Position numbers and translations under genes: made by a program. A DNA stretch of 10,507 bases, taken from the NCBI GenBank assembly GCA_035691665.1, contig DASSIS010000076.1:1-10507 (forward strand), written 5' to 3'. The notes beneath the pieces are model-generated. The model was not told where the DNA came from and searched no databases. It was given only the letters and a program-made list of their open reading frames with translations. The first letter of the stretch is position 1, and each line of letters opens with the position of its first letter. The DNA comes from DASUBN01 sp035691665. Its GTDB lineage: Bacteria; Pseudomonadota; Gammaproteobacteria; Natronospirales; REEB76. Below are positions 6,702 to 10,507 of this stretch, piece by piece.

Positions 6702-7553
6702 ATGAGACGCTCAACGCTCTTGAGGATCTGGGCCGTCACCGCTCTCTTGCTCGCGGCCGGCTCGGCTTCCGCGGAGCCTACCGTGAACCTCTGGCCCGGC
6801 AGGGCGCCGGGCTCCGAGAGCTGGACCCAGAAAGAACAGGTGGCGCCCAACACGCCCATCGGCACTGTGGCCCTCGACGTGGTGACGCCCACCCTCGAGC
6901 TCTTCCTGCCGGAGAAATCGAAAGCCACAGGTGCGGGCGTCATCGTAGCGCCGGGCGGCTTCTGCGTGGCGCTGGCGCTCAGTGCCGAAGGCACGGACGT
7001 GGCCCGCTGGCTACAGGCCCATGGCATCGCGGCGTTCGTGTTGAAGTACCGGCTCCAAGAGAAGCAGGGCGAGGGCATTCCCAAGGACCTGGACATGGAT
7101 AAGGCCTGCCGATACGGCATCGCTGACGGCATCCAGGCGGTCAAGTCCGTGCGACAGCACGCGGTGGAGTGGGGCGTGGCCCCGGGCAAACTCGGCTTCA
7201 TGGGCTTCTCCGCCGGCGGCATGGTGGCGAGTGGCGTGCTCCTGCAACCGGACGCAGCGGCTCGTCCCGACTTCGCCGCGCTGCTCTATGGCGCGCCCTT
7301 CGGTGTCATGCCCGCCATCCCAGGGAAGCTTCCGCCCATCTTCATGGCCTGGGCCCAGGACGACGGGCTAGCCGGCCCCACCGTGGCCGGCTTCTATCAG
7401 AAGCTCGTGGAGGCGGGGGACGAGCCCGAGGCCCACATCTACAGCCATGGCGGCCACGGCTTCGCCCTGAAGCAGCAGGGCACCACCAGCGACCATTGGC
7501 CAGACGAGTTCTACTTCTGGTTACAGGCGCAAGGCTTCATCCCGAAGGGTTAG
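6702..7553 (+). CDS. Exported alpha/beta hydrolase, esterase/lipase type
   Basis: This encodes 283 residues with a signal peptide (1 to about 24, ending SASA). The mature N-terminus begins VNLWPGRAPGSE (28-39), an opening shared by many secreted esterases annotated as acetylxylan or BD-FAE-like esterases. The oxyanion region is APGGFC (83-88), the nucleophile elbow GFSAGG (168-173) with Ser170, the acid Asp220 or Asp221 in WAQDD, and the His is His252 in GGHGF. The core is intact and of usual length. It likely hydrolyses short-chain or carbohydrate-linked esters outside the cytoplasm; the substrate is uncertain. GGGGAG (6691-6696) lies 5 nt before the ATG. It follows the S33-like gene by 55 bp and may share its transcript. 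The phosphoesterase gene is convergent on the other side. Confidence 0.86.
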   Translation: MRRSTLLRIWAVTALLLAAGSASAEPTVNLWPGRAPGSESWTQKEQVAPNTPIGTVALDVVTPTLELFLPEKSKATGAGVIVAPGGFCVALALSAEGTDVARWLQAHGIAAFVLKYRLQEKQGEGIPKDLDMDKACRYGIADGIQAVKSVRQHAVEWGVAPGKLGFMGFSAGGMVASGVLLQPDAAARPDFAALLYGAPFGVMPAIPGKLPPIFMAWAQDDGLAGPTVAGFYQKLVEAGDEPEAHIYSHGGHGFALKQQGTTSDHWPDEFYFWLQAQGFIPKG

Positions 7554-7597
7554 GGCATCTGAGAGCACACGTAGCCCCTTAAGCGACAGCCGCCCAT

Positions 7598-7624
7598 AAA
7601 AAAGGGGCGGCTTGCGCCGCCCCT
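7598..7624 (-). terminator. Intrinsic terminator of the phosphoesterase gene
   Basis: AGGGGCGGC (7603-7611) and GCCGCCCCT (7616-7624) form a perfect 9-bp stem with a TTGC loop. On the minus strand the stem is followed by a run of six T (7603-7598), the correct orientation to stop transcription of the gene ending at 7645. On the plus strand no T-run follows, so it should not serve the esterase gene in the same way. Confidence 0.85.
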
Positions 7625-7644
7625 CCGGAACACCCAGGTCCCTG

Positions 7645-9582
7645 TCATTTCCTGTCGCGATCGCCGTCGCCCCGGTGATAATGGTCGAAGTCGAACATGC
7701 TCATCAGGTCGTCGATGGCCGGGCTGTTGAGCGGCACCCAGGGGTTGTGCTCGTCCGCCACCGGGTTCGGCAGGTTGTCGCGGCTCCGGCGGGAGATGGT
7801 GCCGATGCGCCAGTTGGCCTCCACGAACTTGTCGAAGGAGACGTGGTCGGCGTAGTCGTGCACCACACCCACGCCCTGGGAGTAGGGCGAGACCACGATC
7901 AGCGGGATGCGGGTGCCGTCGCCGAAGAAGTCGATCGGCTGCACGTAGCCCGAGTCGTAGTATCCGCCGCCCTCATCCATGGTGATCATGATGGCCGTGT
8001 CCTGCCAGAGCGCGGGGTTGGCCTGCACCATCTCGATGATCTTGCGGCTGAAGCCCTCCAGCAGGTCCAGTTTGGACGAGGCCGGGTGGCCGTCCAGGAT
8101 GCCGTCCGGCTTCACGATGGACACCGCCGGGAGCGTGCCGTTCTGGATGTCGCTGTACAGGTCTTGGATGTCCTTCAGGTTCGCGCGCAGCGCCGGGTTG
8201 GTCATGACCTGCGTGGAATACAGGAAGGGGTTGCAGATGTTGCAGTAGGTATCCGCTTCACCCGTCTCCGTGCCACCAGCCCAACCTTCCCCATAGTAGT
8301 GCCAGGAGACGTCGTTGGCGGTGAGCAGCAGGCCGAGGTTCGGCTGGGTGCTGGGTGGCACCGTGAACTGGTCGGAGCCGAGCGGTGCCGGCGTGCCGTC
8401 ACCCAGGTAGCCCGGGTTGTAGTTGTTCAGCAGGTAGTAGGCGCCGGGCTGGCAGTCGCCGCCCCGGAACGCCTTGTAGGGCAGCGAGGCGAGGTAGCCG
8501 CGCACCGCACCGACGCCGGGTTGCGAGAGATCAGAGCAGTTGACGTAGGAGCCGCCGCCGTAACCGTCCTGGGTGTAGAAGTTGTTGGTGCCCGCCTGGG
8601 CATCCGGGTTCTCGACCTGGTTCGCCGGCGGCACCGCGGGGTTGCCGTTGGCGTCGGCGTAGTAGAGGCCGGTGCCGAAACCGATCGCGATATGGTTCGC
8701 GCCGGTGCCACCTTCCATCGCCTGGTGGAAGTTGTCGCTCACCGCGTACTGGTGGGCCAGGCTGTTGAAGTAGCTGGCGTCGCCGTTCTGGACGTTATAG
8801 AAGCCGAGCGCCACCGGGCCCTCGTGGTTGCCCAGCTGGTTGTAGTCCGCCGGTTGGGCCGCGCCGTTGCTGCCGGCACCCACCGTCGCTTCCACCCAGG
8901 GGAACAGGTCGTTCTGGCAGCCGCTGGGATTGCGTTTGGTGGCGACAGCCGTGTCGCAGTCCAGCTGTTGCCACATCTGGAAGAAGCGGTGCACCGGGCT
9001 ACCGTCGTAGGCGTCGTAGTCGTGATAGGCGGTGATGTCGAAGGGGCCGTTGGCGAGGCCCGCCGGGAAACGGGTGTCGAGGGTGGCGTCCGGCGCGAGG
9101 CCGGTGCCGCCGCTGACCAGGAGCCCGTAGGCGTCGGCGGGTAGCGCGGGTTCGATGGCTTCGGCGACCGCGATGCTGGGGAAGTAAGGCGTGTTCGGGG
9201 CGCCGGAGACCGTCACCAGCTCCAGGTTGACGTAAGGCGCGGTCTTGCCGGGGTGCAGGGAGTAGGCGCCGGTGTCGGAAGCCTGCCACTGCTGGGCACG
9301 GGCGAAGTTCGGGCCCGGCGTGCCGTCGGCGTTGACGATGCCTTCCGAGAGCAGGTTCCACACCCGCTGGTGGCGGTCGGGTTTGAAAGTGGCGAACACG
9401 TTATCGAAGGTGCGGTTCTCGCCCAGGATCAGGATCACGTGCTTGATGGGGGTGAGCGTGTCATTGCCGCGGTGATCCTGGTCCGGGGTGCCGGCGTAGA
9501 GCGCGGTGCTCGTGAGGGCGAACGCGGCGAGCGCGGATCCCTGCGCCAGCCTGCGTATGATTCCGAGTGGGGACAGATGCAT
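7645..9582 (-). CDS. Exported phosphoesterase, phospholipase C / acid phosphatase AcpA superfamily
   Basis: This encodes 645 residues. A signal peptide covers 1-30 (cleavage near LYA/GT). It has Arg10-Arg11, but no full Tat consensus, so Sec or Tat export is open. The metal-binding start motif is HVILILGENRTFDNVF (48-63) with Glu55 and Asn56. The likely nucleophile is Thr293 in GGTGANH (291-297). The second metal motif is MDEGGGYYD (535-543) with Asp536 and Glu537, followed by RIPLIVVSPYSQG (558-570) and DHVSFDKFVE (579-588). These are the ordered signatures of the phosphoesterase family that includes bacterial phospholipases C and acid phosphatase AcpA. It would hydrolyse phosphodiesters or phosphomonoesters outside the cytoplasm, releasing phosphate or diacylglycerol. 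The frame is open to 9696, but ATG 9582 has AGGAG 8 nt away and begins the signal peptide. The C-terminus is rich in Asp, His and Arg (631-645). Confidence 0.9.
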   Translation of the reverse strand: MHLSPLGIIRRLAQGSALAAFALTSTALYAGTPDQDHRGNDTLTPIKHVILILGENRTFDNVFATFKPDRHQRVWNLLSEGIVNADGTPGPNFARAQQWQASDTGAYSLHPGKTAPYVNLELVTVSGAPNTPYFPSIAVAEAIEPALPADAYGLLVSGGTGLAPDATLDTRFPAGLANGPFDITAYHDYDAYDGSPVHRFFQMWQQLDCDTAVATKRNPSGCQNDLFPWVEATVGAGSNGAAQPADYNQLGNHEGPVALGFYNVQNGDASYFNSLAHQYAVSDNFHQAMEGGTGANHIAIGFGTGLYYADANGNPAVPPANQVENPDAQAGTNNFYTQDGYGGGSYVNCSDLSQPGVGAVRGYLASLPYKAFRGGDCQPGAYYLLNNYNPGYLGDGTPAPLGSDQFTVPPSTQPNLGLLLTANDVSWHYYGEGWAGGTETGEADTYCNICNPFLYSTQVMTNPALRANLKDIQDLYSDIQNGTLPAVSIVKPDGILDGHPASSKLDLLEGFSRKIIEMVQANPALWQDTAIMITMDEGGGYYDSGYVQPIDFFGDGTRIPLIVVSPYSQGVGVVHDYADHVSFDKFVEANWRIGTISRRSRDNLPNPVADEHNPWVPLNSPAIDDLMSMFDFDHYHRGDGDRDRK

Positions 9583-9590
9583 GGCGGTGA

Positions 9591-9595
9591 CTCCT
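9591..9595 (-). promoter_or_regulatory. Ribosome binding site of the phosphoesterase gene
   Basis: AGGAG on the minus strand lies 8 nt before ATG 9582. It fixes this start over upstream codons in the same frame. Confidence 0.7.
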
Positions 9596-9672
9596 AATTT
9601 GTCGATTGCGGATGGCGCCGCCGGGTGCAGCGCTGCTGCAGTCCGGCGGCGCCATGAAGCTACACGCCTTGC

Positions 9673-9701
9673 ATTGCAGGGCATTGACCGTTGCATGACG
9701 C
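9673..9701 (-). promoter_or_regulatory. Possible Pho-box-like heptad array upstream of the phosphoesterase gene
   Basis: On the minus strand three heptads are spaced by exactly 4 nt: GCGTCAT, CGGTCAA and CTGCAAT. Each matches the Pho-box half-site CTGTCAT at 5 of 7 positions, with the 11-bp period expected for PhoB. The array ends 90 bp before the start codon. I see no good -10 about 10 bp downstream (TAGCTT is weak), so this is tentative. Confidence 0.3.
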
Positions 9702-9736
9702 TGCACTGTCGTACCGGTGCATGCGTAAAAACCCAA

Positions 9737-9782
9737 TAGGTAAAATCACCTGCGCGGCGCGCGCCAGATGCCTAGGTAAAAT
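9737..9782. repeat. Direct repeat pair flanking a palindrome
   Basis: TAGGTAAAAT occurs at 9737-9746 and again at 9773-9782, start to start 36 bp. Between the copies lies the self-complementary GGCGCGCGCC (9756-9765), almost exactly centred. The rest of the 245-bp spacer 9583-9827 holds no open frame I would support. Confidence 0.6.
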
Positions 9783-9827
9783 TGCCGGAGTTTAATCGGG
9801 GGAGGGGCTGAGGACGTGTCCTAGCGT

Positions 9828-10217
9828 CTATTCGGTCACGTCGAACCAGAGCTTAGTCTGGTCACCCGGTTCGCCGTTGTAGTTGGTGCGGATCTCCTCG
9901 CCCACGGCGATGTCACGGATAGCCACGAAGTCGATGGTGAGCCGCTCGTAGTGCTTCACATAGCGCGCGTTGGGAGTATAGGAGTGGTTGTAGAGGGAGC
10001 CGCAGCCGAGCGCCAACGCCCCTTCCTGCTTGTCTTTACCCCAGCGGAAGTAATATTCGGCCAGGATGCAGTCCTGGATGGCCGGCATCTCATCGCGCGG
10101 GATCAGGATCACGTCGGCGGTCTCGATCAGGGTGCCGGTGGGTATGGGCACGAGGGCGAAGACCCCCCGTCCCCGGCTGTCCGTCTCGCGCACTTCCAGG
10201 GCCACGTGCAGCGTCAT
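9828..10217 (-). CDS. Short SET-domain protein, putative lysine methyltransferase
   Basis: This encodes 129 residues, almost entirely a SET domain. Visible motifs are SRGRGVFAL (14-22), which starts the SAM-binding fold; GSLYNHSYTPNARY (73-86), containing the conserved N-H-S; and DIAVGEEIRTNY (102-113), the closing motif with the catalytic-region Tyr113. Bacterial proteins of this compact type are annotated as SET domain-containing protein-lysine N-methyltransferases; the target is unknown. No signal peptide is present, so it is cytoplasmic. The open frame extends upstream to 10496, but that part lies over the DUF4260 gene and is compositionally odd. ATG 10217 overlaps the upstream gene's TGA by 4 bp, with GAGAG 5 nt before it, indicating translational coupling. 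Confidence 0.85.
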   Translation of the reverse strand: MTLHVALEVRETDSRGRGVFALVPIPTGTLIETADVILIPRDEMPAIQDCILAEYYFRWGKDKQEGALALGCGSLYNHSYTPNARYVKHYERLTIDFVAIRDIAVGEEIRTNYNGEPGDQTKLWFDVTE

Positions 10218-10507
10218 TGGGCTCTCGCCGCTCGGCCGATGAGCCCCAGGTGCGTGTCCGTGAAGGCGCTGGCGTATTTGAGGCCGTAGCCGAGCGCTCG
10301 GTCGAAACCCACGTGGGCACACCAGATGAGCGCGAGTTGGCCGACGAGCGGTGAGTGCAGGGCGTAGGCCGTGGCGCCGAGCAGGGCCGCGCCCAGGTAG
10401 CTGTGGGCCGCGTTGTAGCAGATGGAGCCGATCCCCGCACCGGCGAGATAGCCCAGCATGGAGAGATCGGGCACCAGGAATAGGGCCGCGAACCATCCCC
10501 AGCTTCC
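10214..10507 (-). CDS. DUF4260 family membrane protein, N-terminus outside window
   Basis: The frame is open from the window edge to TGA 10216-10214, giving 97 visible residues. A GTG at 10474 could be taken as a start, but the preceding 11 codons (GSWGWFAALFL) read as part of the same membrane protein, so I treat the gene as cut by the window edge. Recognisable DUF4260 features are LFLVPDLSMLGYLAG, ICYNAAHSYLG, and the C-terminal HVGFDRALGYGLKY followed by DTHLG. It has several hydrophobic stretches and is probably an inner-membrane protein with three to four helices. The family's function is unknown. It is translationally coupled to the SET-domain gene by a 4-bp overlap. Confidence 0.85.
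   Translation of the reverse strand, partial: GSWGWFAALFLVPDLSMLGYLAGAGIGSICYNAAHSYLGAALLGATAYALHSPLVGQLALIWCAHVGFDRALGYGLKYASAFTDTHLGLIGRAARAQ

Noticed and set aside
7612..9144. 510-codon open frame on the plus strand opposite the phosphoesterase gene
   Set aside because: The translation is Val/Arg/Gly/His-rich with no motif, typical of an antisense shadow in GC-rich DNA. The minus-strand gene has complete catalytic motifs, signal peptide and ribosome site.
10218..10496. N-terminal extension of the SET-domain frame
   Set aside because: It lies opposite no motif, is Arg/Gly/Pro-rich, and overlaps the well-supported DUF4260 frame. The SET domain itself begins just after ATG 10217.

Overview
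This is a GC-rich, gene-dense chromosomal window. Codon use, Sec and lipoprotein signals and the gene families present suggest a free-living proteobacterium, most likely a gammaproteobacterium of the Xanthomonadales/Nevskiales type. That placement is inference from style; no rRNA or marker gene is present. I see no tRNA, rRNA, CRISPR array, transposase or integrase.

Layout. (1) Positions 1-794, plus strand: the last 62 codons of a PhzF-family isomerase, then a secreted YceI-family protein. (2) Positions 808-1770, minus strand: a probable lipoprotein joining TPR repeats to a retropepsin-like aspartic protease domain. (3) Divergent from it, 1909-4168, plus strand: three genes joined by 1-bp and 4-bp overlaps, namely an outer-membrane-type lipoprotein, a small lipoprotein with a C-terminal membrane helix, and an exported HExxH metallopeptidase (DUF2268/GldB-like). 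A visibly AT-richer gene for a three-helix membrane protein (4196-4627) and a secreted protein of unknown function (4695-5432) follow on the same strand. (4) Positions 5507-7553, plus strand: two exported alpha/beta hydrolases, one S33-peptidase-like and one esterase-like. (5) Positions 7645-9582, minus strand: an exported phospholipase C/acid phosphatase-type phosphoesterase with a clear intrinsic terminator. (6) Positions 9583-9827: a 245-bp spacer with direct repeats, a palindrome and a possible Pho-box-like array. (7) Positions 9828-10507, minus strand: a short SET-domain protein translationally coupled to a DUF4260 membrane protein that runs off the window.

Taken together, the window is dominated by envelope and exported proteins. 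At least nine of the thirteen genes carry a signal peptide or lipobox, and five are predicted hydrolases. The most interesting unit is the divergent locus 808-4168, which combines an aspartic protease lipoprotein with a coupled lipoprotein/lipoprotein/metallopeptidase operon. It could be an undescribed envelope proteolysis or surface-attachment system, but nothing in the sequence proves that the products interact.
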